A DNA stretch of 36,691 bases from IMG/VR virus record IMGVR_UViG_3300050821_006085, positions 1-36,691 of that record; one strand, given 5' to 3'. Origin of the DNA: a virus. A program made the position numbers and the translations under genes. Below the pieces are notes generated by a model. That model saw only the letters and a list, made by a program, of their open reading frames with translations, was not told the DNA's origin and did no database searches. Shown in pieces: positions 6,383 through 14,388 of the stretch. The number at the start of each line of letters is the position of its first letter. Position 1 is the stretch's first letter.

Positions 6383-6425
6383 GCGGCTCTGATCGGGACG
6401 CCAATCCCAACCAGAGCCTAGCCGC
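6383..6425 (+). promoter_or_regulatory. Long hairpin between the RHH gene and the HExxH gene
   Basis: GGCTCTG (6385-6391) pairs with CAGAGCC (6412-6418), with an inner GGGA/TCCC pair. Alternatively GCGGC (6383-6387) pairs with GCCGC (6421-6425). There is no T-tract, and AAAGGAG follows at once (6426-6432). It may protect the mRNA or control access to the next gene's ribosome binding site. Confidence 0.5.
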
Positions 6426-6440
6426 AAAGGAGCAACGTCG

Positions 6441-6836
6441 ATGAAGTCCAAAGGGCTATTTGTCATTTTACTGCTGCTGACATCTTTTCTGCCAGCACAA
6501 GCAGCGACCATCACCGCAGCGGGCGCGCCTGTATCAGATGCCCAGACTGTCCTGACAATCGTCAATCAACTCGATTTCCCCGCAGACTGGAAAATTTATG
6601 TGGCGGGTGAAAAGCAGTGGGCTGGTCTGATGGATCAGGTTGACCACACCAGCCAGCTTGCAGTTACAGATCGGCAGAAGCACATCACAGTTCTACGAGC
6701 CGCTGGCGTGAACGACCCCAACCTGACTGGTCACTACATCACCACGAAGCACGTTCTCGCTCACGAACTGGGGCACATCGTTTGCAACTGTGACGATGAG
6801 TGGAAAGCCGAGAACTATGCCCACAAGCACGAGTGA
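6441..6836 (+). CDS. Secreted small zincin-like protein with HELGH motif (131 aa)
   Basis: A signal peptide is clear (MKSKGLFVILLLLTSFLPAQAA, cleavage about residue 21). The C-terminal third contains KHVLAHELGHIVCNC with H108, E109 and H112, the HExxH zinc motif. E124 is a possible third ligand (gluzincin style), and two Cys sit at 115 and 117. The protein is much shorter than most metallopeptidases, like minimal zincin domains. RBS AAAGGAG lies 8 nt before the ATG. It is probably co-expressed with the RHH gene and ends before a strong terminator. Role unknown: host envelope or cell-surface protein cleavage in lysogens is possible. Confidence 0.8.
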   Translation: MKSKGLFVILLLLTSFLPAQAATITAAGAPVSDAQTVLTIVNQLDFPADWKIYVAGEKQWAGLMDQVDHTSQLAVTDRQKHITVLRAAGVNDPNLTGHYITTKHVLAHELGHIVCNCDDEWKAENYAHKHE

Positions 6837-6861
6837 TTAGACTTTCTCTCCTGCTTCACTC

Positions 6862-6895
6862 AGCCCTGCGGACTCCGCATCCCGCAGGGCTTTTT
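6862..6895 (+). terminator. Rho-independent terminator of the RHH/HExxH operon
   Basis: The 10-bp stem AGCCCTGCGG (6862-6871) pairs with CCGCAGGGCT (6882-6891), loop about 10 nt, followed by TTTTT. It ends just before the stop codon of the convergent late operon. Confidence 0.9.
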
Positions 6896-6898
6896 CAT

Positions 6899-8536
6899 TT
6901 AGTAAACCTGCCTGCCGCCGCCGCCCGTTCCACCACCCGAGCCGGGTGTCCCTGAGCCTGATGCGGGAGTTGTGACCTGCATTGCCCCGCTCGAAAGCGG
7001 CACGCGGCTCTGAAGCACTTGCGCTTGGTTAGCGAGAAAAGTGTTCTGCGTCCAAGCAATAGCAGGAGAACCCGCGGCAGAGTGCGTGTTATATGAAACA
7101 CCAAGAGTGCAGTCACTCACATAAGTCCCGGTGTTTGATCCTACAGAATCCGCCGCCGTGGTGCCGCTGGTCTCTTGCAGCTCCCAGAAGTACGTCGCGC
7201 CATTGGCCTTGACCGCAGCGGCGTAGTATGACTGCCCTAAATTCTTGCCGGTTGAGTAATCAGACGCTGCCTGAGCCGCCGTGAGGATTGTGCCGTGATA
7301 AATAGCAACGTTCGACAACCACACACCTTCTCCATAGATGTCTATCACGCTGTTCCAGTAGAGTCCGAGATGCCAATACATGCCTGATAGGGAGGCGAGT
7401 GGTTCTGTGCCGGTTGTGGTGCCAACCTGCACGCCGTCGATATACATGACGGCAACGAAGGTTGTGTTGTTCCACGTCACAACAATGTGATGCATCTGGC
7501 TGTCATTAAAGTTAGAGCTGGAGCCCACCTGCGTAAGAACAGAACCAGCACAATAGAATCCGGCCGCGGGAGCGCCTCCATCACAAATAAGATAGAAGCT
7601 GTTATCAGCAGGACTTCCTGTTGTTCTGGGGGACATCAAGCTGAGCATCGGCTGCTGCCCCGGTGAAGCAACGTTTGACACAAACCACATTTCTATCGAG
7701 AAATTGGCGGGCTGCGTCAGTGAGGTTGTGGTCTCGATGTAGCCAGCCGCGTCAGCCGTATCGCTGATGGTAGCCCCAATAAAGGACGGTGATGTTGTTA
7801 AGTCCGTGCTTGTGATGAAGCGCAGCTCTTGCAGAACCTCATCGTAAATCGGGAAGAAATTATAAGTGGTGCTCGCGGTCAGGCCGGTGATCTCCTGCGA
7901 GCCCGCTCCGATGATCGTTATCGACCCATCCATGCGGTAAACCGCTGTGTTCGCTCCCCAAGATATCGTGATGGTGGTCGTCGTCGAAGTATAGGTAAAC
8001 GCCGGGCACAGCGACGGCGGCATCGAGCCGCGCGCCAGCACACCAGAACTAGACGGATCCGCAATAGCACCACCAGTCGGATAGTACAGCGTGGACGTTC
8101 CGTTCCACCACGCTCCAGCTAGGTTTCCGCTTACACTCGTGCTCGAAGTTGAAAGGCTGGTAGAAGGAATCACTGCTAGAGAGCCAAGCGGCGGAGTCCA
8201 TAAGAGTTGCATCTGATAGCTAGCTCCGCCACCGTGCGCCCACTCAACCGTTAGCTCGTAGTACACGCCTGCGGTGAGCATGATCTGTCCACTTTCAGTA
8301 TAGGCAGGGCTACTGTGTGCAACATCTGAACCGGACAGGTCAGAGATGATGGCCTGCTTCCCGATGTACAGATTGCAGCCGTCTTCACAATTGACGCCGA
8401 TTGTGTGCAGTCCGGTGACTGTCGGAATCAAGAATCCAGTCCAGCGAGCATAGAAGTAAGTGCTGTTGACCGCAGCAGGCAGTGCAGCGCTCCCACTGAC
8501 GACGTTGCCGAGATTAAGAGTGGAGTTTGTGCTCAT
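6899..8536 (-). CDS. Tail fibre / receptor-binding protein with LamG-like domain (545 aa)
   Basis: Last gene of the late operon. Residues 20-115 resemble a PA14-like beta-sandwich (FYARWTGFLIP, GLHTIGVNCEDGCNLYIG, YELTVEWAHGGGA). A short fibronectin-like segment follows (about 170-235). Residues about 255-440 look like a LamG/concanavalin domain (FSIEMWFVS, HIVVTWNNTTFVAVMYIDG, WLSNVAIYHG). The C-terminus is Gly-rich (GSGTPGSGGGTGGGG). Both beta-sandwich types bind carbohydrates, so host surface sugar recognition is inferred. GGGG lies about 7 nt before the ATG, and 10 bp separate it from the tail-tip gene. Confidence 0.85.
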   Translation of the reverse strand: MSTNSTLNLGNVVSGSAALPAAVNSTYFYARWTGFLIPTVTGLHTIGVNCEDGCNLYIGKQAIISDLSGSDVAHSSPAYTESGQIMLTAGVYYELTVEWAHGGGASYQMQLLWTPPLGSLAVIPSTSLSTSSTSVSGNLAGAWWNGTSTLYYPTGGAIADPSSSGVLARGSMPPSLCPAFTYTSTTTTITISWGANTAVYRMDGSITIIGAGSQEITGLTASTTYNFFPIYDEVLQELRFITSTDLTTSPSFIGATISDTADAAGYIETTTSLTQPANFSIEMWFVSNVASPGQQPMLSLMSPRTTGSPADNSFYLICDGGAPAAGFYCAGSVLTQVGSSSNFNDSQMHHIVVTWNNTTFVAVMYIDGVQVGTTTGTEPLASLSGMYWHLGLYWNSVIDIYGEGVWLSNVAIYHGTILTAAQAASDYSTGKNLGQSYYAAAVKANGATYFWELQETSGTTAADSVGSNTGTYVSDCTLGVSYNTHSAAGSPAIAWTQNTFLANQAQVLQSRVPLSSGAMQVTTPASGSGTPGSGGGTGGGGRQVY

Positions 8537-8546
8537 GAAGTTTCCC

Positions 8547-11500
8547 CTATGCTACTGGTATCCAACCCAGCGGCCCCGCGCCAACTTGAACGCTACCGCC
8601 ATGCAGCGGACTTGCTACAGGACGAGCTGGTGTGTTTGGCCCAGCAACGATAACTAAGCCGCTCGATGCATCAATCGTGCCCGGATTTTGCCCCGGCACG
8701 ACGAATATGGTCGGGCTTAGAGACGAAAGAAGCTGGGCGTTGTTATTGAACTGGTTGAAGCTCTGGAACTTGAAGTAGAGAACCTGTCCAGCCCAAGTCG
8801 GGTCGTACTGGTACGGGAACACCGTGTCATCCAGACGCATGAACAGTGAGCCAGCAGCAAACGAGTTGATCGAAGTTCCCATCTGACCGCGCCGGATGTA
8901 ACCGCCGATCGACGGATCGCCCATCGAGTACTGGTCGTCTCCGGTGACTACGCAAACTGAATACGAGATGATTTCTTCAGTGGTGCCGTTTCCGATGAAG
9001 CACATCGTCACGTCGTTGTCAGCATCCGTGTCAGAACCCGCGTCCAGCGGGGAGCAATTCTCAGCAAGGTTCACGACGAGATAATTAACTGTGTCGGGAT
9101 CAGAACCAGCAGCGAAGCTGTCGGCCAGCACGCCGATGCGTGCTGCATTCTCGATAGTTCCGACCATCATGTAGTTCTCGTCGTCACGCGAAACCCAGAT
9201 GTTGCAGCCGCCCCACTGTGCAGTCGTGCCACAGGCGCCGATCATGATGGTGTTGCCCTGCTGCTTCGTGAGCCTGTTAGTCGCTTCAAACATCACGACT
9301 TCAGAGTTGCCCGGTTCTGCCCACTGATTGACGAGGACAGACGCGCTGCTGATCTGCTTATTGAAGAGCACAGGCTCTGCTGCGAGTGCTTGATAATCCT
9401 CAGCCGTCATCTTCAGCCCAGCGACTGGATCGTCTTCAACTTTCGTTATGCGAACAGGCAGGTTCGTGAAGCTAAGACTGAGGTTGTTCAGTCCGGCAGC
9501 CCACGCACTAGAGGTTGTGATCGTAACGATGTCCATCGGTTCCAAGTAGGAATAGATGAACGGCAGCACGAACTCATATGTATTGCGTATGCTCACTGAG
9601 CGCTTGACGCGCATGTTGGCGGCAAATGTCGCAGAGGTCAGAGTCCTGATGAAGTCAAAGGAAACTGGCTCTTCAACGCGCAGACCGAAACGGTTGATGG
9701 CTGCCTGATCAGACTCTTGGCAAACATCGTCTTCATACTGATTTGCTCGGTTAGAAAAGCCGATCTGCGTTTTAGTGATCACGTCTTGCCAAGGTGAGCG
9801 CGTCACCTTGACTGGATCTTCGCCTTCTTTCGTAACGAAGCACGTGTCATCAAGAGCGACGACGTAAGACTGTGGACCGACCCACGTGCAGCCGTTGTTC
9901 GCGACTGAAGTCGAGCCGTAGGGAACGAGCTTGAGCAGCCCCTCGGACATGTAAGCGGCACACATGCCGGCCTCAAGCCACTTGCCCATGACGCTGGCAG
10001 CAGACTCTTGCGAGTCGAGCTTCGGAGAGATGAAGAAATTGTTTGCTGCGAACCAGTTCCACGCAGTGCTGCCCACAGAACGAGTGCCGGGCGTTCCCAC
10101 TGCTCCGCCCCATGTTCCGCTGGCTCCGTTGTCGATGCACGAAACAGGAAAGGGAACTGTTCCGCTTCCCAAGCCCCAACGGGTGTCAGTGAGTACGCGA
10201 TAGATGCACTGAACAGGATTGCAGTCAGTGACGCCGCCACCAAACGCATCAGGCGTCAAAACCTCGAAAGTGTTGTCTTGAACCTGTGCTGACTCTCCAA
10301 GAAACATTGGACCGTAGCCGATGAAGGCGATTCCGGTGTACCCGAGAGCTTCCCCCGGATTCCCCGGCAGAGTGCCAGAAGCATGGTTCGAGCTGCCGCC
10401 GCCAAGATTCCATGCGCCACCGTCTACTAGCGGTGACCACACGGGCTGCCCCACAGCGCCGCCGATCAGTTCGAAATTGATGAGTTCAGGCGCAGACTGA
10501 CCAACTGCTGACTGGTTCGTGTAGGTCCAAGTCATCATTACTTCGTTGTTCAGGTCAGCGGCAGAGAACTGGTAGTACGTGTAGTAGGCGCCGCCACTGC
10601 TTATCGCGGCAAAAAAGCGATATGTTCCCGCGACAGTCGGCGTCCCAGAAACCTGCGTGAGTGTCTGACCGGCGAGCGGATTATTCTCACCGTAGTACTG
10701 GACGCTGATGTTCGCCGTTGGCGTGTACTGATTGCTCACCTGAATGCAGTACGGATGCGAAGTCCCGTTGATGATTGAAGAAGCTGGAACCACTGCGATG
10801 TCTTGCTGCTGCAAGAGCGAATAATTCAACTGATACCAAACGATGGCGGTCTTCCCAGCATCCGCAGCAGAGAAGTGATAAGTGTTTCCAACGTCTTCAG
10901 CAGTGGCTGCGTGCGACTGAGCTACGCCGTTTGGATTGTTGAGCGTGAGCGAAGTGGCAGTCGAAGCAACGCAGGTAAAGGTTCCATTGTTCGCAGAGTT
11001 CGGGAAGCCAACAACGATGAACTTGAATCCTACGAAACCGTTTGATGCACCGCTTGGAGAACTGAATGTGCCCGTGTAAACGGTATTTCCACCAGATGCG
11101 TTGGCAACAGCGGTCAGAGTAAATGTCCCGATGGACGCGCTACTGATGGAATACTGCCCAGTCGCGAGGTTCGCAGAGTTCTGCGCTGGAGTCAGACTGT
11201 AGTTGTACGGCTCTAACTGCATCGGGGCATTGTCAGTCCCGTTCAACACTGTTGACGCTGGTTGTCCGTAATCTGTATAGGTCTCGCTGTAGGTGTTTGC
11301 CAGCGCGACGCCGTTGTCAGCAATGAGCAATGCTGCATTCTGCGGTGAGTAGCTCTGCTGAACCGCAATCGTCTCGGCAGTGCCCTGCGTAGCGAGCCAT
11401 GATTGGTTTGACCACACACTGCCTACCGCAGTCACTTCCGCAGCAGATAGCGCCGCGAGGACCGTAGCATAGTACAGATAAGAGTCTGCGCCCTTGCCAC

Positions 11501-11672
11501 CGCCCTTGCCGCCCTGCACCTCTTGCTCTTGCATCGGCCCAATGAACAGCAGCGACTGATGTGTCTTCGCCTGACCAAGCACCACAGGGATTGGATATCC
11601 CTGTGTAGATTGCGTCATCGGGACATTGTTCACCGACTTCGGTTTTTTCTGGCCGCCACTGAAAATACTCAT
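8547..11672 (-). CDS. Tail tip / central fibre protein (1041 aa)
   Basis: The largest gene in the window, right after NlpC/P60, as in phages with a GTA-like tail tip. The N-terminus (VPMTQSTQGYPIPVVLGQAK) is typical of tip proteins. A glycine/lysine stretch lies at about 54-62. Residues about 165-400 hold Ser/Thr-rich beta repeats. The middle (about 480-750) contains CNPVQCIYRVLTDTRWGLG and PFIYSYLEPMDIVTITTSS, the phage tail-3 type signature. The C-terminus has further beta domains. It forms the distal tail and probably holds the fibre encoded next. The TIM-barrel seen in Rhodobacter GTA tip protein was not evident. Confidence 0.88.
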   Translation of the reverse strand: MSIFSGGQKKPKSVNNVPMTQSTQGYPIPVVLGQAKTHQSLLFIGPMQEQEVQGGKGGGKGADSYLYYATVLAALSAAEVTAVGSVWSNQSWLATQGTAETIAVQQSYSPQNAALLIADNGVALANTYSETYTDYGQPASTVLNGTDNAPMQLEPYNYSLTPAQNSANLATGQYSISSASIGTFTLTAVANASGGNTVYTGTFSSPSGASNGFVGFKFIVVGFPNSANNGTFTCVASTATSLTLNNPNGVAQSHAATAEDVGNTYHFSAADAGKTAIVWYQLNYSLLQQQDIAVVPASSIINGTSHPYCIQVSNQYTPTANISVQYYGENNPLAGQTLTQVSGTPTVAGTYRFFAAISSGGAYYTYYQFSAADLNNEVMMTWTYTNQSAVGQSAPELINFELIGGAVGQPVWSPLVDGGAWNLGGGSSNHASGTLPGNPGEALGYTGIAFIGYGPMFLGESAQVQDNTFEVLTPDAFGGGVTDCNPVQCIYRVLTDTRWGLGSGTVPFPVSCIDNGASGTWGGAVGTPGTRSVGSTAWNWFAANNFFISPKLDSQESAASVMGKWLEAGMCAAYMSEGLLKLVPYGSTSVANNGCTWVGPQSYVVALDDTCFVTKEGEDPVKVTRSPWQDVITKTQIGFSNRANQYEDDVCQESDQAAINRFGLRVEEPVSFDFIRTLTSATFAANMRVKRSVSIRNTYEFVLPFIYSYLEPMDIVTITTSSAWAAGLNNLSLSFTNLPVRITKVEDDPVAGLKMTAEDYQALAAEPVLFNKQISSASVLVNQWAEPGNSEVVMFEATNRLTKQQGNTIMIGACGTTAQWGGCNIWVSRDDENYMMVGTIENAARIGVLADSFAAGSDPDTVNYLVVNLAENCSPLDAGSDTDADNDVTMCFIGNGTTEEIISYSVCVVTGDDQYSMGDPSIGGYIRRGQMGTSINSFAAGSLFMRLDDTVFPYQYDPTWAGQVLYFKFQSFNQFNNNAQLLSSLSPTIFVVPGQNPGTIDASSGLVIVAGPNTPARPVASPLHGGSVQVGAGPLGWIPVA

Positions 11673-11675
11673 TGC

Positions 11676-12149
11676 TCAGTTCACTTTCTGAACGAACTCT
11701 TCTTTCAACGTGAAGAACTTTCTCTGTGTCTTCATCAAACGCGGGTGCTTGTCACCTGATGCGCCCCGTACTCCACCTCTAGCGAATGCGTGAACTACGA
11801 ATGTCGGCCAACTGACGACCAGAGCCGCGTGCGCGAACGCGTGCCCGAGTTTGTAAACAACCACGTCGCCTGGCAAAACTTCTGCTTCTGGAATCTCATC
11901 GAAGTACTTCCGGATCAGGTCGATGTATTCCGTTGACTCTTTGTGCTGCGCCACTGAGAGGCTGTAATACTTCGGCAACGCAATCTCTGGCGATAGAAAG
12001 CCTGTGTTGATGTAGACGCCAGCAAGAATCTGTCCACAATCTGTTCCGCCCTTTGGCCCCTTGACTCGTGACCATCCCCTGTAGGGCGTTCCGATCCAAG
12101 AGCGCGTTTCTCGGACGAGGTTTTTCCGTTGCTCAACTGTTAGAGGCAT
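11676..12149 (-). CDS. NlpC/P60-family tail peptidase (157 aa)
   Basis: The catalytic Cys lies in GGTDCGQ (C38) and the His in FAHAALVV (H107), with PGDVVVYK just before the His, as in NlpC/P60. The length matches GTA-type tail-tip peptidases that cleave peptidoglycan stem peptides during DNA entry. The ATG at 12149 follows the upstream stop (12160) by 8 nt; the longer frame from 12203 would overlap that gene. It sits between DUF2163 and the tail-tip gene, the normal order. This is an entry enzyme of the virion, not an obvious endolysin. Confidence 0.9.
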   Translation of the reverse strand: MPLTVEQRKNLVRETRSWIGTPYRGWSRVKGPKGGTDCGQILAGVYINTGFLSPEIALPKYYSLSVAQHKESTEYIDLIRKYFDEIPEAEVLPGDVVVYKLGHAFAHAALVVSWPTFVVHAFARGGVRGASGDKHPRLMKTQRKFFTLKEEFVQKVN

Positions 12150-12159
12150 AAGTCTCTTC

Positions 12160-13101
12160 TTAGAGGGCGCTCGATGATGGCGGGACAAAAGGAGTGCCGC
12201 CAAAATTGATGAGGTTATTTACCGCAGTCCCATTTGCTTGCACTCTTCCCGCGCACGATGTCATGGTTTTGTCGCAACCAGCGATGACACTGAATGTGTC
12301 TCCAGCACTCACCGGCAGCAGCCACGGGTTCATTAAGGTTAGGTTCCCTGATGCATGCAACTTGACTGTCTGGCTTAGTCCGACATTGTTGCCAGCAGTG
12401 CAAGTGACAACGCCTTCAGTGAAGTAGCCTGCTGCTTGCGAGAAAGCACTCACAGGCGTCAGCACGTACTGAGTGCTTCCACTTTTCGCTGTGAAAGCCA
12501 CGGTGTAGTTCGCAGCGCTAAGCGTGCAGTTCGAATCGCAGAAGCTCCACGGGCAGGCAGGTTGAAATGTCCTGTTAGGGACTTTCTGATTCGCCAGATA
12601 CAGCGGATCACCGCACTCGAATTCAACCTTGAGGCGGTTGAGGGTTTTCATCGAAGTGATAGTGCCTTGGAATTTCGTTTCTACCGAGCCAGCAAGCAAC
12701 GTTCCGTATTGCCCAGCAGCAAAGTAAGCTGTGTACACCGTGACGGACGCAGCATCGAAGAGCCCGTTCGCAGCCGCTGCTAAGATGCCTGTCGAAGCTA
12801 GACCTGGATAACTAGTTGTCGGCTGCGGCACACAGGTCAGGTCCATCGAGTTCGCCTTAAGATCAAAAGCCGCCTCACTCGTGATAACTCCGCGCGACCA
12901 ACGACCATACTTGGTCGCTTCAAACGTTTCAGTAGCGCCCGTCCAACCAAGCGTTCCACTCGGAATCGTTATTTTCCATTGGCCTTCCGTGGCGTAAAAG
13001 ACGGTTCCTGTTGGCAGAGTGATCTGAAAGAGATCAGCTTTCAGGCAATTTTTATTGGCTTGCAGCGCCGTTATCAGAGCAGTACTCATCAATCGTTTCA
13101 T
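12160..13101 (-). CDS. Tail tip assembly protein, DUF2163 (BR0599-type) (313 aa)
   Basis: The N-terminus KADLFQITLPTGTVFYATEG and the C-terminal signature GCDKTMTSCAGRVQANGT...NFGGTPFVP are the DUF2163 hallmark; the spaced Cys residues (CPWSFCDSNC, then GCDKTMTSC) probably bind metal. The family links tail tube and tip in GTA-like siphophages, next to DUF2460 and NlpC/P60. The ATG at 13101 has AGGTGG 8 nt upstream and overlaps the endonuclease stop as ATGA. Confidence 0.88.
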   Translation of the reverse strand: MKRLMSTALITALQANKNCLKADLFQITLPTGTVFYATEGQWKITIPSGTLGWTGATETFEATKYGRWSRGVITSEAAFDLKANSMDLTCVPQPTTSYPGLASTGILAAAANGLFDAASVTVYTAYFAAGQYGTLLAGSVETKFQGTITSMKTLNRLKVEFECGDPLYLANQKVPNRTFQPACPWSFCDSNCTLSAANYTVAFTAKSGSTQYVLTPVSAFSQAAGYFTEGVVTCTAGNNVGLSQTVKLHASGNLTLMNPWLLPVSAGDTFSVIAGCDKTMTSCAGRVQANGTAVNNLINFGGTPFVPPSSSAL

Positions 13102-13688
13102 GCGACTGCCACCTGTTCTTTCCGTCTTGCCCACACAGCGCGCATCGTGTTGCTTCTAAGAAGCCGAGTGGTAGCAAGCTGGTTGAATACTTTAAGTTCA
13201 GGGTGACTGATACCGCGTCCGTGTGTGTTGCCCCTCTGCGCTTCAGACCTCGCTAAGCTCTTGGATCCTCTTTTCGCAGCGTTCTGCTTTGCAATAGTTT
13301 CTTCTGACAACTTCCAGTGCTTGCCTAAAGCTGGTTTGCGGCCAATATTAGTGGCGCCAATGCGCAGCTTCGTCTCAACAGAGTGCTTGTGCCCCAAGAC
13401 TCCCTCACCGCCATCAGTCAAGTTGTAGCCGTTCGGCGCTTTTGTACTCAGCGCAGCAATCCAGAACTGCTCAAGTTCTAGGGCTTGTTCAGGACTGCTT
13501 CCGGCGTCTATCTGCTGAACGGTGAACTGCGCACGCCCGTGCTTTGCGATAGCGTGGCGCAGATATCGACACGTCGATGACGGCTTGCAGTGCTCTTCAA
13601 AGCGCTCCTCAATGCTCTTCCCAGAGGGGCAACAGCCGACATACTGCATCAGCGTCAGTAAGCACGTAATTAGATAAACCGGATACAT
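13098..13688 (-). CDS. GIY-YIG homing-type endonuclease inserted in the tail module (196 aa)
   Basis: GIY-YIG nuclease domain at residues 1-95: VYLIT (4-8), QYVG (15-18), catalytic R29 in SIEERFEEH, E71/E73 in LELEQFWI, and NGYNLTDGGEGV (86-97). The second half contains GHKHSVETKLRIGATNIGRK and repeated KxSEETxAKxxAA-like segments, resembling NUMOD-type DNA-binding modules. It lies between DUF2460 and DUF2163 genes, which are normally adjacent, so it is a free-standing homing endonuclease or hitchhiker. The ATGA overlap with the next gene and its own leader repeat (13696-13723) show that it is well adapted to the operon. Confidence 0.88.
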   Translation of the reverse strand: MYPVYLITCLLTLMQYVGCCPSGKSIEERFEEHCKPSSTCRYLRHAIAKHGRAQFTVQQIDAGSSPEQALELEQFWIAALSTKAPNGYNLTDGGEGVLGHKHSVETKLRIGATNIGRKPALGKHWKLSEETIAKQNAAKRGSKSLARSEAQRGNTHGRGISHPELKVFNQLATTRLLRSNTMRAVWARRKEQVAVA

Positions 13689-13695
13689 TTGTTAA

Positions 13696-13723
13696 CTCTC
13701 TTACTGTTCTCGCAAACTGTGAC
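13696..13723 (-). repeat. Leader repeat class 1, copy D (before the GIY-YIG gene)
   Basis: On the - strand: GTCACA, 10 nt, then a 12-nt block ending AGAGAG, 7 nt before the ATG at 13688. The same spacing occurs in copies A, B, C and E. Confidence 0.55.
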
Positions 13724-13725
13724 AC

Positions 13726-14388
13726 CTACACGAATTCCGAGGTGTACTTGATCGAAGCAATATCCCAGAGATCGGTTCCGCTGTTGATCGAATATGTCCG
13801 CGTGCTGTCCACAGTGTCTTCGTCAAACCTACAGAGAAAGTAAAACGAGCCAGTCCACTGCAACGTCGCGTTATTGGCAGGCGCGCTGCTGAATGTAACC
13901 ACGCCAGTGCTCGATACTGATGCCGGAACAACTACAGAGCCGTTGACCTTGACCGTGATGCTTCCGTTTAGATTCTGAATCACATCCCAAGCAACTCCGC
14001 CAATGCTGCGCGCAAGCTGGAACTGAGTAGAGGTGCCGTCTCCCGTGGTTCCCATCGGTGCAGCAGCACCAGTAGTGACGTTCAGCATTCCAGAGTTCCC
14101 ATACGCGACGCTGTTGTCGGCGGGATCGGTAAACAAGAACAGTTGGTTGCGCCCTTGACATGCCATCATGGTTCCCAAGAAAGCAGTGACAGTCGATGAG
14201 GCTTCAGCTTCGTTCCCTTGAATCGAGTCCATGTCAAACTCGAATTGCCAGCAAGGGTAGGGCATCAGCGAAACTGATGCGTTCCCTCTGCCTGCGGCAA
14301 CCTTCTGGAAAACGGTATTGAATGACGGGGACTTTTTAAGCCCTTTCGCCATAGAGAGAGGCAACGTCGGCATGATCGTATAGCTCAT
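13726..14388 (-). CDS. Distal tail protein, DUF2460 (220 aa)
   Basis: Near the N-terminus it carries SFNTVFQKVAAGRGNASVSL, then FLGTMMACQGRNQLFLFTDPAD (about 69-90) and, near the end, FYFLCRFDEDTVD. These are the DUF2460 features of GTA-like distal tail components. It begins directly after the tape-measure stop with no gap, so translation is coupled. The normal downstream neighbour, DUF2163, is separated from it here by the GIY-YIG gene. Confidence 0.88.
   Translation of the reverse strand: MSYTIMPTLPLSMAKGLKKSPSFNTVFQKVAAGRGNASVSLMPYPCWQFEFDMDSIQGNEAEASSTVTAFLGTMMACQGRNQLFLFTDPADNSVAYGNSGMLNVTTGAAAPMGTTGDGTSTQFQLARSIGGVAWDVIQNLNGSITVKVNGSVVVPASVSSTGVVTFSSAPANNATLQWTGSFYFLCRFDEDTVDSTRTYSINSGTDLWDIASIKYTSEFV

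Noticed and set aside
11676-12149. NlpC/P60 gene as the lysis endolysin
   Set aside because: Its place between DUF2163 and the tail-tip gene is that of a virion entry peptidase.
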